In this document: positions 1 to 9,434 of the stretch, in pieces | How the letters are laid out: every line of letters starts with the position of its first letter | How positions within the stretch are numbered: position 1 is the stretch's first letter | Assembly: GCF_000166295.1 (NCBI RefSeq) | Contig: NC_017506.1 | Coordinates: 3,782,001-3,846,000 of the forward strand | Source of the DNA: Marinobacter adhaerens HP15 | GTDB taxonomy: Bacteria > Pseudomonadota > Gammaproteobacteria > Pseudomonadales > Oleiphilaceae | Direction: 5' to 3' | Length of the DNA stretch: 64,000 bases | Program-made: the position numbers and the translations under genes | Notes under the pieces: generated by a model | What the model was told of the DNA's origin: nothing | What the model saw: the letters and a program-made list of their open reading frames with translations, nothing else | Databases searched by the model: none

Positions 1-2415
1 GATGTCACACAAGAGCTCCGCCAGGGCTTCACAGGCTTTATCCGGGCGTTTGCGCTCAAACGGATGCAAATCAAGCGCTCGCAGCCGCTGCAGCGATTCG
101 TTCAGATCCGGCGGAAACAGCTGACCGGTTTTACGACCCATCTCCGGCAGGTCCTTCTGCAGCTGGCGCAGCTGGAACATCACCGAATGAGGATTGCTTG
201 CGTCTATCACCAGGGTATGGAGTACCCCCAGAAGCTCCGGTGTCCGACGGTACCGGGTGCGGTAGGTGACTTCCGAGTTGGCCACTTCCAGCAGCCACTC
301 GAGCATGGCATGGCGGCTGAACCGGTCGCTGAACAGGGGCACGCAAATCAGCGTACAGAGATTGGCCAGTCGCTCAAGGCGCCGGCCGATCACGAGGAAA
401 ACCCAACTGGCATCCCGCGTAATGTCATCCATCGCAAAGCCCGCCAGGGAGATGCAGTCCAGCAACACCAGGTTCAGTGCCCGAATCGACCGGTCCGGCG
501 TGGTTGGCGCCGGGCTCAGGGGCTTACCCACCCGATTGAGCGTGTGCCAGTTGTCGGAAGACAGACGGTCACGGACCTGGCTGGCATTGAACAGCAACGC
601 CTGGAGAATCGACGCAATTGAACCCGGAAATTGCAGGTCACTCACCGCTCTCAACAAGGCGTCGGGAAGCGGCTCGGGGACCGCATCTTCTTCAGGCTCC
701 GGAAGGGTCCCGAATTGCTCGGCGGCCTGTTGCAGCCCGAGCAGGGCTTCTTCACTGGCCTGGTCGTGGCCCGACAGGCGGTTGAACGCCGCCCGCAATA
801 AACGGGCAGTTCCCTCCGCCCGCTCCGAGTGCCGGCCCATCCAGAACAGGTTTTCTCCCACCCGGGAGGGCGTGTCCCGCTCGCCGTCGAGCAGGTCAGA
901 CACCTGCAGCCGTTTCTTGATCAGTGACTTGGAGGGGGCCGTGTAGCGAGCCTGTACCCAGGTGTCCTTCGACAGCCCGCCCCGTTGCATGGAGATGACT
1001 TCCACACCCGCATCCATGGCGACCCGGGTCAGCCCGCCGGGCATGACCCGCCAGCCGGAGGGTGTGGCCGCCGCAAACAGCCGCAGGCCGATAGACCGGG
1101 TGGCCAGCGGCTGCTCCGGATCTCCCTTCCAGACCGGCGCCTGGGAAAGATGAACGAGCTCCTGGCCGACAAAGGCATGGGGATGGGCATGCATCTTCTT
1201 GATCAGGGCGTCCCGCTCTGCACCTTTCACCTGGTAACCGAACACCGGCTCCATTCGCATGCTCGCGAAGGCCGGTTTAATGACCAGCTCGTCCAGGTGC
1301 TCAATGACATAGTCCAGGGCCGGTTTCTCACCACACCACCAAGACGCCACCGACGGCATAGCCAGAGGCGAGCCCAGTAATTTCTTCGAAATCTCCGGCA
1401 AAAACCCGAATAACGCCGCACTCTCCAGTACCCCGGAACCCAGGGCATTTGCCATCAGAACCTTGCCTGCCCGCACCGCACCCAGAAGCCCGGGAATCCC
1501 CAGCACGGAATCGGCGCGAAGCTCCAGCGGATCACAGAAGCCATCGTCCAGCCGGCGATAAATGGCGTGTACCCGCCGCAGGCCCTGAAGCGTTTTCAGG
1601 TACACCGTGTCATCTCGCACGGTCAGATCCTGGCCCTCGACCAGCGGCAAACCCAGGTAACGGGCCAGGAACACATGTTCGAAATAGGTTTCGTTGAAAC
1701 GGCCCGGGGTCAGCAGAACGCAAAGCGGTGACTCGGTTCCGGCTGGCGACATGCCCGCCAGACTGTTCTGGAAACCCTGGAAGAATTCAGAAAGGTTGGT
1801 TACCGGCAGGTTGTGGAATGGCGCCGGGAACGCCCGGGAAATCACCAGCCGGTTCTGAAGGGCGTAACCGGCGCCGGAGGGCGCCTGGGTACGGTCTGCC
1901 ATCACCCACCAACCGCCGTCTGGTGCGCGCGCCAGATCTACGGCATACAGATGCAGGAACCGGCCCCCGGCAGGCTGAATCCCCTGGCAGGGCCACTGGA
2001 AACCCGCCTGCCCATAGACCAGGGCCGGGGGCATAAGACCTTCTTTTAACAGCGACTGCTCGCCGTATAGATCGGCCAGAACGCTGTCCAGGAGCTCTGC
2101 ACGCTGGGCGACGGCTTTCGAGAGCCATTGCCACTCATCGGCGCCCAACACCAGCGGCAGCAGATCCACCTCCCAGGGTCGGGTATCGCCGCGGGGGTCT
2201 TCATAGACGTTGTAGGTTACGCCATCTTCGGCGATGGCATTGGAAACCGCCTGAGCCCTGAGATTGAGACCGGCGACAGACTCAAGGTTCAGCTGCTGCA
2301 ACAAAGGCCGCCAGTGCGACTTGGGCCCGGAACCCTCGGTGCCAAGCTCATCAAACCGGTCCGGCACCGGATGGTACTGGCGGAGGATGTCAGTAACTGC
2401 TTGCTGCTTCGCCAC
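1..2415 (-). CDS. Circularly permuted ATP-grasp / alpha-E fusion protein (partial, C-terminus off the left edge)
   Basis: The reading frame is open from a GTG at 2415 to base 1, so the C-terminus is missing. The start reads VAKQQAVTDILRQYHP; a GGAG lies about 12 bases upstream. Residues about 1-480 resemble the circularly permuted ATP-grasp family (motif WEVDLLPLVL near residue 80). From about residue 490 the protein changes to an alpha-helical alpha-E domain (RVGENLFWMGRHSERAEG, near 870-840 in the DNA). Known of the family: ATP-grasp enzymes join a carboxylate to an amine using ATP, and alpha-E proteins co-occur with them. It is the last gene of a five-gene same-strand cluster that also has a free-standing ATP-grasp and a free-standing alpha-E protein, so both modules are present twice. 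The substrate is unknown. Confidence 0.88.
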   Translation of the reverse strand, partial: MAKQQAVTDILRQYHPVPDRFDELGTEGSGPKSHWRPLLQQLNLESVAGLNLRAQAVSNAIAEDGVTYNVYEDPRGDTRPWEVDLLPLVLGADEWQWLSKAVAQRAELLDSVLADLYGEQSLLKEGLMPPALVYGQAGFQWPCQGIQPAGGRFLHLYAVDLARAPDGGWWVMADRTQAPSGAGYALQNRLVISRAFPAPFHNLPVTNLSEFFQGFQNSLAGMSPAGTESPLCVLLTPGRFNETYFEHVFLARYLGLPLVEGQDLTVRDDTVYLKTLQGLRRVHAIYRRLDDGFCDPLELRADSVLGIPGLLGAVRAGKVLMANALGSGVLESAALFGFLPEISKKLLGSPLAMPSVASWWCGEKPALDYVIEHLDELVIKPAFASMRMEPVFGYQVKGAERDALIKKMHAHPHAFVGQELVHLSQAPVWKGDPEQPLATRSIGLRLFAAATPSGWRVMPGGLTRVAMDAGVEVISMQRGGLSKDTWVQARYTAPSKSLIKKRLQVSDLLDGERDTPSRVGENLFWMGRHSERAEGTARLLRAAFNRLSGHDQASEEALLGLQQAAEQFGTLPEPEEDAVPEPLPDALLRAVSDLQFPGSIASILQALLFNASQVRDRLSSDNWHTLNRVGKPLSPAPTTPDRSIRALNLVLLDCISLAGFAMDDITRDASWVFLVIGRRLERLANLCTLICVPLFSDRFSRHAMLEWLLEVANSEVTYRTRYRRTPELLGVLHTLVIDASNPHSVMFQLRQLQKDLPEMGRKTGQLFPPDLNESLQRLRALDLHPFERKRPDKACEALAELLCDI

Positions 2416-2504
2416 CTTGAATTCAGGCTCCGTTAGTCAGTGAGCTGGAAGCATAGCCGCTTTCTACTCTCCGGAGCCAGCATCAAACCACACGTCCAGG
2501 CATC

Positions 2505-5500
2505 TTATTTGTGATATCGCAGATCCAGGGTAAACGGAAACTCCCGATGCTCCGGAACCGGCCGCAGGGGCTGTTGCCCCGAGCTGTGTCCCATCCGGAA
2601 GAAGCGCGCCATGCGGCGGCCTTCCGCTTCGAACGAGTTCACCGGCAAAGTCTCGAAATTCCGGCCACCGGGATGGGTCACGTGATATTCACAGCCGCCC
2701 AGGCTGCGTTCATTCCAGGTGTCCACGATATCAAACACCAAAGGCCCATCCACACCAATGGTCGGGTGCATGCACTGGGATGGCTGCCAAGCCCGGTACC
2801 GGACGCCGGCGACCGATTCACCCACCATCCCTGTTGGCTGAAGCGGCAACGGCACCTGATTGCAGGTGATCTGGTAACGATCCGGGGCAGCGCCGCGTAC
2901 CTTCACCTGCAAACGCTCCAGGGAAGAATCCACGTAGCGGGCGGTGCCGCCGATCGCACCGTGCTCCCCGGTCACATGCCAGGGCTCCAGAGCGGAACGC
3001 AGCTCAAGGGTTATGCCCTTGACCTTGTAATCGCCGATCCGGGGGAACCGGAACTCGAAATGGGGCGCGAACCACTCGCTCTCGAGCGGGTAACCCTGGG
3101 CCTTCATATCGTCGATGACGTCCTCGAAGTCCTGCCAGACATAGTGAGGTAGCAGGAACCGGTCGTGCAGCTCGGTTCCCCAGCGAACCAGCCCGCTGGG
3201 TTTGTAGGGCTGTTCCCAGAATCGGGCCACCAGCGCCCGCAGCAGCAATTGCTGGGTCAGGCTCATGCGGGCATGGGGTGGCATCTCGAAGGCCCGCAAT
3301 TCGAGCAGACCATGACGCCCGCCCGGGCCGTCCGGGGAATAGAGCTTGTCGATACAGAACTCGGCCCTGTGAGTATTGCCGGTGACGTCCGTAAGCAGGT
3401 CCCGGAGCAAGCGGTCCACCACCCAGGGCGCGACTTTTTTGCCCACAGGGCATAACCGCTCCATCTCCCGGAACGCCAGTTCCATTTCGAACACATGGTC
3501 GTTGCGCGCCTCATCAATCCGCGGCGCCTGGGAACTGGGACCAATAAACAGGCCGGAAAACAGATAAGACAGGCTGGGATGGTTATGCCAGTAGCTGATC
3601 AGGCTGCGTAGCAGATCCGGACGCCGCAGGAACGGCGAATCCTCTGCCTTTTGCGAACCCAGCACAAAATGGTTGCCACCACCGGTGCCGGTGTGACGTC
3701 CGTCCATCATGAACTTCTCGGAGGTCAGCCGGCACTCGTAGGCGTCCGCGTAGAGCGTCTCGGTCTGTTCAACCAGCTCGTCCCAGGTTCGCACCGGCTG
3801 CACATTCACTTCGATCACCCCGGGGTCTGGCGTGATGCGGAAATGACTCAACCGGTGGTCCGAGGGTGGCTCATACCCCTCGAGCAGGACCGGCTGCTGC
3901 AGCTCCTTGGCGGTTTTCTCGATGGCGGAAACCAGGGCCAGGTATGGCTCCAGCTTTTCCAACGGCGGCATAAAAATACGAAGAATGCCCTCCCGGGGCT
4001 CCACGCAAAGGGCGGTGCGGACGATCTCGGGTGCCGACTTTCCTTTTTTCGGCGGCGCCCGTTCTGGCGACACCTGCCCGGACTGGCCCCGGCTGTTCCA
4101 TTGCCGGATTTCCTCGCTGGCAGGCAGCGGGCCACGGGGCGCAAACGGGTCCTGCTCATGGATCCAGGGGTAATCGGCTTCCTCCACCCAGGGCTGGCTG
4201 TCCAGGGGCAGCCGGTGCCCCATGGGGGAGCCGCCCGGAATCAGGTAACAGCGCTCACTGCGAAGGAACCACGGACCGGTTTCCCAGGTTTGTTCCTTTT
4301 CCGACACACGCAGTGGCAGCACATAGCCGACGGGCTCATCCAGCCCCCGGCTGAAAATCTGCTGAAGCTGCTTGCGCTCCAGGGCATTCTCGAGTTTTGC
4401 ATCGAAAGGATCGACGTTGACCGGCAGCCGTCGTTCCCGCCACAAGTAATAAAAGGCATCCTCGAACCCCGGGAACAGCTGTTTTTCATCAACACCAAGC
4501 TCTTTCGCCAGGGCCGACAAAAACCTGTGAGCATCTTCCGGGCTTGCGTTGCCTTCGATGCGCTCATCCGCCAGCCAGCGCTCGTCCCGCCAGATCGGCT
4601 CGCCATCCTTGCGCCAGTAACAGTTCAGGGACCATCGGGGCAGCGGCTCTCCGGGATACCACTTACCCTGCCCGAAATGGACCAGCCCGCCAGCGCCGTA
4701 GCGGTCCCGCATCCGGTGATACAGCTCGATGGCCTTCTTGCGCTTGGTGGGGCCCATGGCCTCGGTGTTCCACTCCGGCTCGTCCCGGTCGTGATTCGCC
4801 ACGAAGGTAGGCTCACCGCCCTGGGTCAGACGTACATCCAGTTCTGTCAGACTTTGGTCCACGTCATGGCCCAGCCCAACGATGCGTTGCCACTGGGCCT
4901 CGGTATAGGGTTTGGTCACCCGAGGTGCTTCCCAGATGCGCTGGACGCTCATCTGGTGCTCGAATTCGACCCCGCATTCCTCAACCATGCCGGTAATTGG
5001 CGCCGCCGAGGACGGATCCGGGCTGCAGGCCAGCGGGATATGCCCTTCTCCGGCAAACAGGCCGGACGTCGGATCCAGCCCAACCCAACCGGCGCCCGGC
5101 AGAAAGACTTCGCACCAGGCGTGCAGATCGGTGAAATCTTCCTCAGCGCCCGAAGGGCCATCCAGTGCTTTCTGGTCTGCCTTGAGCTGAATCAGGTAGC
5201 CGGACACAAATCGCGCCGCCAGCCCCAGATGCCGGAGCGTCTGCACCAGCAGCCAGGTCGAATCCCGACAGGAGCCGGAGCCCTTTTTCAGGGTTTCCTC
5301 CGGGGTCTGGACACCCGGCTCCATCCGGATCAAGTAATCAATTCGATCAGCAAGGCTCTGATTCACACCCACCAGGAAATCCACGCTGGGGGTTTCCTTG
5401 CGGTCTATGGTGGCCATCCACTTACGGAATTCCGGTGTTTCCGGCAGTTTCTGTAAATAAGGCGCCAGCTCTGCCGTCTGCCATTCCTCGTAGTCAAACG

Positions 5501-5807
5501 GAATGGTCTCTGCCCGGGGTTCCAGAAAGAAATCGAACGGGTTGATCACGGCCATCTCGGCAACGAGGTCCACGGTGATCTTCAGCTCGCCCGTTTTTTC
5601 GGGGAACACCAGGCGGGCCAAATAATTGGCCTGGGGGTCCTGTTGCCAGTTAAGGAAATAACCTTCTGGTTCCACCTTCAGCGAGTAGCTGAGGATGCGG
5701 GTTCTCGCGTGCGGACAGGGACGCAGACGAACTATCTGGGGCCCAAGGGTGATCGGGCGCTCATAGCAATAGTGGGTGGTATGGCTCAGGGCAACATGAA
5801 TCGACAT
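2505..5807 (-). CDS. Transglutaminase-like protein fused to DUF2126 putative amidoligase
   Basis: A very long protein of 1100 residues. The N-terminus (about 1-290) is a bacterial transglutaminase-like domain of the kind that begins with a beta-rich region; the presumed catalytic triad is Cys180 in GSGSCRDSTW, His229 in DLHAWCEV and Asp245 in GLDPTSGL. The remainder, about 310-1100, matches the DUF2126 family, proposed to have a glutamine synthetase/GCS-type COOH-NH2 ligase fold. One chain therefore combines a putative isopeptide-cleaving or transferring domain with a putative peptide-ligating domain. It lies between the ATP-grasp/alpha-E fusion and the single alpha-E gene, with 35-90 base gaps. 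No signal peptide is visible, so a cytoplasmic location is likely. Family identity is strong; biological role is unknown. Confidence 0.9.
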   Translation of the reverse strand: MSIHVALSHTTHYCYERPITLGPQIVRLRPCPHARTRILSYSLKVEPEGYFLNWQQDPQANYLARLVFPEKTGELKITVDLVAEMAVINPFDFFLEPRAETIPFDYEEWQTAELAPYLQKLPETPEFRKWMATIDRKETPSVDFLVGVNQSLADRIDYLIRMEPGVQTPEETLKKGSGSCRDSTWLLVQTLRHLGLAARFVSGYLIQLKADQKALDGPSGAEEDFTDLHAWCEVFLPGAGWVGLDPTSGLFAGEGHIPLACSPDPSSAAPITGMVEECGVEFEHQMSVQRIWEAPRVTKPYTEAQWQRIVGLGHDVDQSLTELDVRLTQGGEPTFVANHDRDEPEWNTEAMGPTKRKKAIELYHRMRDRYGAGGLVHFGQGKWYPGEPLPRWSLNCYWRKDGEPIWRDERWLADERIEGNASPEDAHRFLSALAKELGVDEKQLFPGFEDAFYYLWRERRLPVNVDPFDAKLENALERKQLQQIFSRGLDEPVGYVLPLRVSEKEQTWETGPWFLRSERCYLIPGGSPMGHRLPLDSQPWVEEADYPWIHEQDPFAPRGPLPASEEIRQWNSRGQSGQVSPERAPPKKGKSAPEIVRTALCVEPREGILRIFMPPLEKLEPYLALVSAIEKTAKELQQPVLLEGYEPPSDHRLSHFRITPDPGVIEVNVQPVRTWDELVEQTETLYADAYECRLTSEKFMMDGRHTGTGGGNHFVLGSQKAEDSPFLRRPDLLRSLISYWHNHPSLSYLFSGLFIGPSSQAPRIDEARNDHVFEMELAFREMERLCPVGKKVAPWVVDRLLRDLLTDVTGNTHRAEFCIDKLYSPDGPGGRHGLLELRAFEMPPHARMSLTQQLLLRALVARFWEQPYKPSGLVRWGTELHDRFLLPHYVWQDFEDVIDDMKAQGYPLESEWFAPHFEFRFPRIGDYKVKGITLELRSALEPWHVTGEHGAIGGTARYVDSSLERLQVKVRGAAPDRYQITCNQVPLPLQPTGMVGESVAGVRYRAWQPSQCMHPTIGVDGPLVFDIVDTWNERSLGGCEYHVTHPGGRNFETLPVNSFEAEGRRMARFFRMGHSSGQQPLRPVPEHREFPFTLDLRYHK

Positions 5808-5842
5808 GGAACCTATCTCGCAGGCGAATAGAATTGGCAGTT

Positions 5843-6781
5843 TCAGGCTGTCTCGTAGACAGGAAACCAGGTCTCTGCAATGTCGTCGTGGAGCTCACCG
5901 ATTTCCAACTGCAGGTTTTCCAGGAACAGGATCACGTCTTCCTTGCGGATCAGCGCATCCACGTCGCCCTCCCGGGTATGACGTACCGCCTGCAACGCGG
6001 TGCGTAACGGAATCTCGTTCCTTGGCAGGCGCCCGAGCGCGTTGGCCACTTCGCTGAGGCTGTGCAACACCGACCGCGGGAACGGCTCATTCTGCAGCAG
6101 AAAGCGAATGACCAGAGGCCCGCTGACCTTGCGCCGGACATTGTGACGGTACATCTGGAAGGCGCTCTGGTAACGCAACACACTGGTCCACAAGAGCCCG
6201 CCGTAGGTTTCGGTGCCATCCCAGCCGTCGAGGAACTGCAGGGCGCCCACTTCAATCTGCCGGGTGGCCATGTCCGCCCGCTCCAGGTTGCGGCCTACCC
6301 GGATGAAGTCATACCCCTCATCGTGACTCATGCAACCGGCCAGCAAACCATTGAGCATCTGGCAGCGACCCACGATTTCGTTGAGGAATTCGTACCTCGC
6401 CCGCTTACCAACCCCCTGGTCTATGTTCTCCAGGATGTACCGGTACAGCTCGTTGATCACCTCCCAGGCGTCGGTCGGAATCTGGTCCCGGGTGGTGCGC
6501 ACGTTCTCCCGGGCGGCCTTGATGCAGGAGGCAATGGAGCTCGGGTTGTAGCCATCCGCCATCAGAAACTTCACACAGTTGCGCTCATCGGCCTTCTGAT
6601 GATGCTGGTCAAACAGCGCCCCCATGCCCGTCACGGCCACCAGTCCCTTCCAGGAAAGCTGGGTTTCCCGGGGCATGTCCAGCGACAGGGAATTAAAGGC
6701 CATGATCATCCGGGCGTTGTTCTCGGCCCGCTCAAGGTATCTGGCCATCCAGTACAGTCGTTCCGCTACACGTGACAGCAC
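5843..6781 (-). CDS. Alpha-E domain protein
   Basis: About 312 residues, entirely helical, with the family opening VLSRVAERLYWMARYLERAE. I chose the GTG at 6781 because a GAGGAG lies 7 bases upstream and the stop of the preceding ATP-grasp gene (TGA at 6783-6785) sits directly before it, which suggests translational coupling; a longer frame to an ATG at 6823 would overlap that gene by 41 bases and adds residues not typical of the family. Alpha-E proteins have no known catalytic activity and nearly always neighbour circularly permuted ATP-grasp genes, so it is probably a partner or substrate carrier of the ligase. Confidence 0.88.
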   Translation of the reverse strand: MLSRVAERLYWMARYLERAENNARMIMAFNSLSLDMPRETQLSWKGLVAVTGMGALFDQHHQKADERNCVKFLMADGYNPSSIASCIKAARENVRTTRDQIPTDAWEVINELYRYILENIDQGVGKRARYEFLNEIVGRCQMLNGLLAGCMSHDEGYDFIRVGRNLERADMATRQIEVGALQFLDGWDGTETYGGLLWTSVLRYQSAFQMYRHNVRRKVSGPLVIRFLLQNEPFPRSVLHSLSEVANALGRLPRNEIPLRTALQAVRHTREGDVDALIRKEDVILFLENLQLEIGELHDDIAETWFPVYETA

Positions 6782-6782
6782 A

Positions 6783-8243
6783 TCAATTCTCCTCGTCCAC
6801 GATCCAGGTATCCTTGCTTCCACCGCCCTGGGACGAATTCACCACCAGGGAACCTTTTCGCATCGCCACCCGCGTAAGCCCGCCAGCTGTAACATAGGTT
6901 CTCACGCCCTGCAGCACGAAGGGCCGAAGATCCAGGTGCCGGGGCGCCAGGCCCTCGTCGCACAACGTTGGGGCCACAGAGAGACTCAGTGTGGGTTGGG
7001 CGATGTAGTTGCGCGGGTTCTTTTTGATCAGGCGCGCGAACTCGGTGCGCTGCTTCTTGGTGGAATGCGGCCCCACCAGCATGCCATAGCCCCCGGACTC
7101 GTTCGCGGGCTTGACCACCAGCTCGTCGAGATGCTCAAGGACATATTCCTGATCCTGCTTGTTCACACACATGTAGGTGGGCACGTTGGGGATGATCGGC
7201 TCCTCATCCAGGTAGTAACGGATCATGTCCGGCACGAAGGCGTAGATCACCTTGTCGTCGGCCACGCCGGCACCCGGTGCATTGGCGAGGCCAACCTTGC
7301 CATTGCGCCAGGCTCGCATCAGACCGGGCACGCCCAGGGTGGAATCGGAGCGGAATACCTCCGGGTCCAGGAAATCGTCGTCAATGCGGCGATAAATGAC
7401 ATCCACACGTTCCAGCCCCTCGACCGTGCGCATGTAGACACAGTCATCCTCGCCAACCACCAGGTCGGCCCCTTCCACCAGTTCAGCGCCCATGCGCTGG
7501 GCCAGGAAGGAGTGCTCGAAGTAGGCGGAGTTGAAAATACCCGGTGTCAGCACCGCAATTTTCGGGTGGTCCTGGGGCCGGGGCGAGATTGACGCCAACA
7601 TGTCGAACAACTGGTTGGTGTAGTCGTCCACCGGCAGGATGTTGGTGTTGTCGAAAAGCTCCGGGAACACCCGCTTGGTCAGCTGACGGTTCTCCAACAT
7701 GTAGGAAACACCCGAAGGCACCCGCAGGTTGTCCTCGAGAACATACACCTTGCCGTCCTTGTCACGCACCAGATCCGATCCGCAGATGTGCGCCCATACT
7801 CCCAGTGGCGGCGTGAATCCGCGGCACTGCTCGCGGAAGTTCTTGGAGTTGGCGAACACGTACTTGGGAATCACCTTGTCCTTGACGATGTTCTGGTCGT
7901 TATAGATGTCGTTGATGAACATGTTGAGCGCCGTCAGGCGCTGCGCCAGGCCCTGCTCGATGGTTTCCCACTCACGGAGCGAGATCACTCTAGGAATGAT
8001 GTCGAAGGGCCAGGCCCGATCGATGTTCTCGCCCTCACTGTAAATGGTAAAGCTGATCCCCATCTCCAGTATCGCCAGTTCGGCAGCCTGCTGGCGCGCC
8101 TGGATTTCCTCGGAACCAAGGTTGCCCAGGTAGTCGGTAATCGCCGTGGCCGCCGGCCGGGGCTTGCCCTTGGCGGCAATCAGCTCATCGAAGAAGTCGT
8201 TGGGGTCGTAGTTTTTCCAGTCTATCGATTTGTTCTTTTTCAT
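6783..8243 (-). CDS. Circularly permuted ATP-grasp protein
   Basis: 486 residues, full length for the family, containing family blocks such as RAWPFDIIPR, LNMFINDIYND and EDNLRVPSGVSYMLENR. Predicted to be an ATP-dependent carboxylate-amine ligase; members are known only from sequence and structure. It is followed with almost no gap by the alpha-E gene and preceded 14 bases away by the zinc-peptidase gene, so these are probably cotranscribed. Unlike the paralogue at 1-2415 it is not fused to an alpha-E domain and diverges from it clearly, so the two are probably not interchangeable. Confidence 0.92.
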   Translation of the reverse strand: MKKNKSIDWKNYDPNDFFDELIAAKGKPRPAATAITDYLGNLGSEEIQARQQAAELAILEMGISFTIYSEGENIDRAWPFDIIPRVISLREWETIEQGLAQRLTALNMFINDIYNDQNIVKDKVIPKYVFANSKNFREQCRGFTPPLGVWAHICGSDLVRDKDGKVYVLEDNLRVPSGVSYMLENRQLTKRVFPELFDNTNILPVDDYTNQLFDMLASISPRPQDHPKIAVLTPGIFNSAYFEHSFLAQRMGAELVEGADLVVGEDDCVYMRTVEGLERVDVIYRRIDDDFLDPEVFRSDSTLGVPGLMRAWRNGKVGLANAPGAGVADDKVIYAFVPDMIRYYLDEEPIIPNVPTYMCVNKQDQEYVLEHLDELVVKPANESGGYGMLVGPHSTKKQRTEFARLIKKNPRNYIAQPTLSLSVAPTLCDEGLAPRHLDLRPFVLQGVRTYVTAGGLTRVAMRKGSLVVNSSQGGGSKDTWIVDEEN

Positions 8244-8257
8244 TTGGGGTCCTTTCG

Positions 8258-9319
8258 TTAACCACCGTGAGCTATTCGGTGTACCAGGCGGAGCTTCTCC
8301 ACCACCGGAGCCGCAAGCACGAAGGGGTAGGCGTCCTCATGCCCCATGCTTCGGTTAAGGCTGTTGAGCGCAAGCGTCAGGGGTAACCAGTGCTTGATCA
8401 GTGCATCGAAATCGTCGGCCTGGTAGGGATCAAACGCAGGGTCTGGTTCGCTGTTCATTACCGGGCGCTGGCGGGCATTCACCCGCATCCCGAATTGCCA
8501 GGCAGTCTCTAATGTATCCACCATATGCAGGTAATGTGCCCAGGTCTCGGCCCAGTCTTCCCAGGCATGGCTGCTGGCATAGGCGCTGATGTACCAGCTC
8601 TGCCAGTCACCGGGCGGGCCGTACTGATAATGCTGGTCCATGGCCTGCCTGTAGTCCCTGGTGTCGTCACCAAATACTTCCCGCACCGGGCTCAGCCAGG
8701 GCCCGGACCGCACCAGCAGGTCCCAGTAGTAGTGGCCGGATTCGTGGCGAAAGTGCCCCAAAACAGTGCGATAGGGCTCGGCCATCTGGCTGCGCATCCG
8801 CTCCCGTTCCACCGGGTCGGCCTCGGCAATGTTCATGGTGATCACACCATTGGCGTGGCCGGTTTTTACTTTCGCGCGTTCGTCGAACATCGCCGGCTGG
8901 TCAGCCAGAAAATCAAACGCCAGCCCGTACTGGTCCTCATTACGGGGTTCGCAGGGCAGCTCAAGGCGCAACACCGAATACACCAGACGCCGTTTTTCCT
9001 TCTCCAGACGCCGCCAGAGATCGTTGTTCTTCGGGATGCTGAGATCGGGGATGGTGCGGTTCAGTCGGCAGGCGACACAGAAGGTGTGGGAGTCCGGAGA
9101 AGGGATCAGCCAGTTGCAGGCACCCTGGTTCTGATAGTTGCCACAAAGCCTGTAGAGGTCGCCCCGGGCGACGGCCGCCCAGGTGCCATCATCGTTTGGC
9201 TCGATAGCCAGCAAGTCCATGACATCCGGGGCAAAGCCCAGTCCAGACCCACAACTGGTACAACGACTGTTTTCAAAATACAGCAGGTTGGCGCATCGGC
9301 CACAGTGAAACAGCTTCAT
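8258..9319 (-). CDS. Putative zinc-binding metallopeptidase (zinc-ribbon N-terminus)
   Basis: 353 residues. The N-terminus carries a zinc ribbon (CGRC at 6-9 and CTSCGSG near 18-24) and a second Cys cluster follows at about 75-100 (CGNYQNQGAC, FCVAC). A metallopeptidase-like motif HESGHYYWD appears near residue 190, with Glu/Asp-rich sequence after it that could supply further ligands. This matches the putative zinc-binding peptidase family often found beside ATP-grasp/alpha-E genes. It is the first gene of the cluster on the minus strand. In a ligation system it could process or release the product; that is inference. Confidence 0.85.
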   Translation of the reverse strand: MKLFHCGRCANLLYFENSRCTSCGSGLGFAPDVMDLLAIEPNDDGTWAAVARGDLYRLCGNYQNQGACNWLIPSPDSHTFCVACRLNRTIPDLSIPKNNDLWRRLEKEKRRLVYSVLRLELPCEPRNEDQYGLAFDFLADQPAMFDERAKVKTGHANGVITMNIAEADPVERERMRSQMAEPYRTVLGHFRHESGHYYWDLLVRSGPWLSPVREVFGDDTRDYRQAMDQHYQYGPPGDWQSWYISAYASSHAWEDWAETWAHYLHMVDTLETAWQFGMRVNARQRPVMNSEPDPAFDPYQADDFDALIKHWLPLTLALNSLNRSMGHEDAYPFVLAAPVVEKLRLVHRIAHGG

Positions 9320-9360
9320 CAGGGGACATCCTTGGCCGAGAGCGGCAAGACCATCCTTTC

Positions 9361-9388
9361 AGTATTGGCCAAAAGGGCCAAAACGCAA
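9361..9388 (-). promoter_or_regulatory. Possible sigma70-type promoter for the ATP-grasp cluster
   Basis: Read on the minus strand, TTGCGT is followed after 16 bases by AATACT, about 40 bases upstream of the zinc-peptidase start. Both hexamers are imperfect matches to TTGACA/TATAAT, so this is only a candidate. Confidence 0.25.
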
Positions 9389-9434
9389 CCTGGACACGCC
9401 CGAAAGCTGCCCGAAAGTCCCCTGCTGCCAACCG

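Noticed and set aside
3651..5456. 601-residue plus-strand open frame
   Set aside because: It is the antisense shadow of the high-GC 1100-residue transglutaminase gene; the minus frame has clear conserved motifs.
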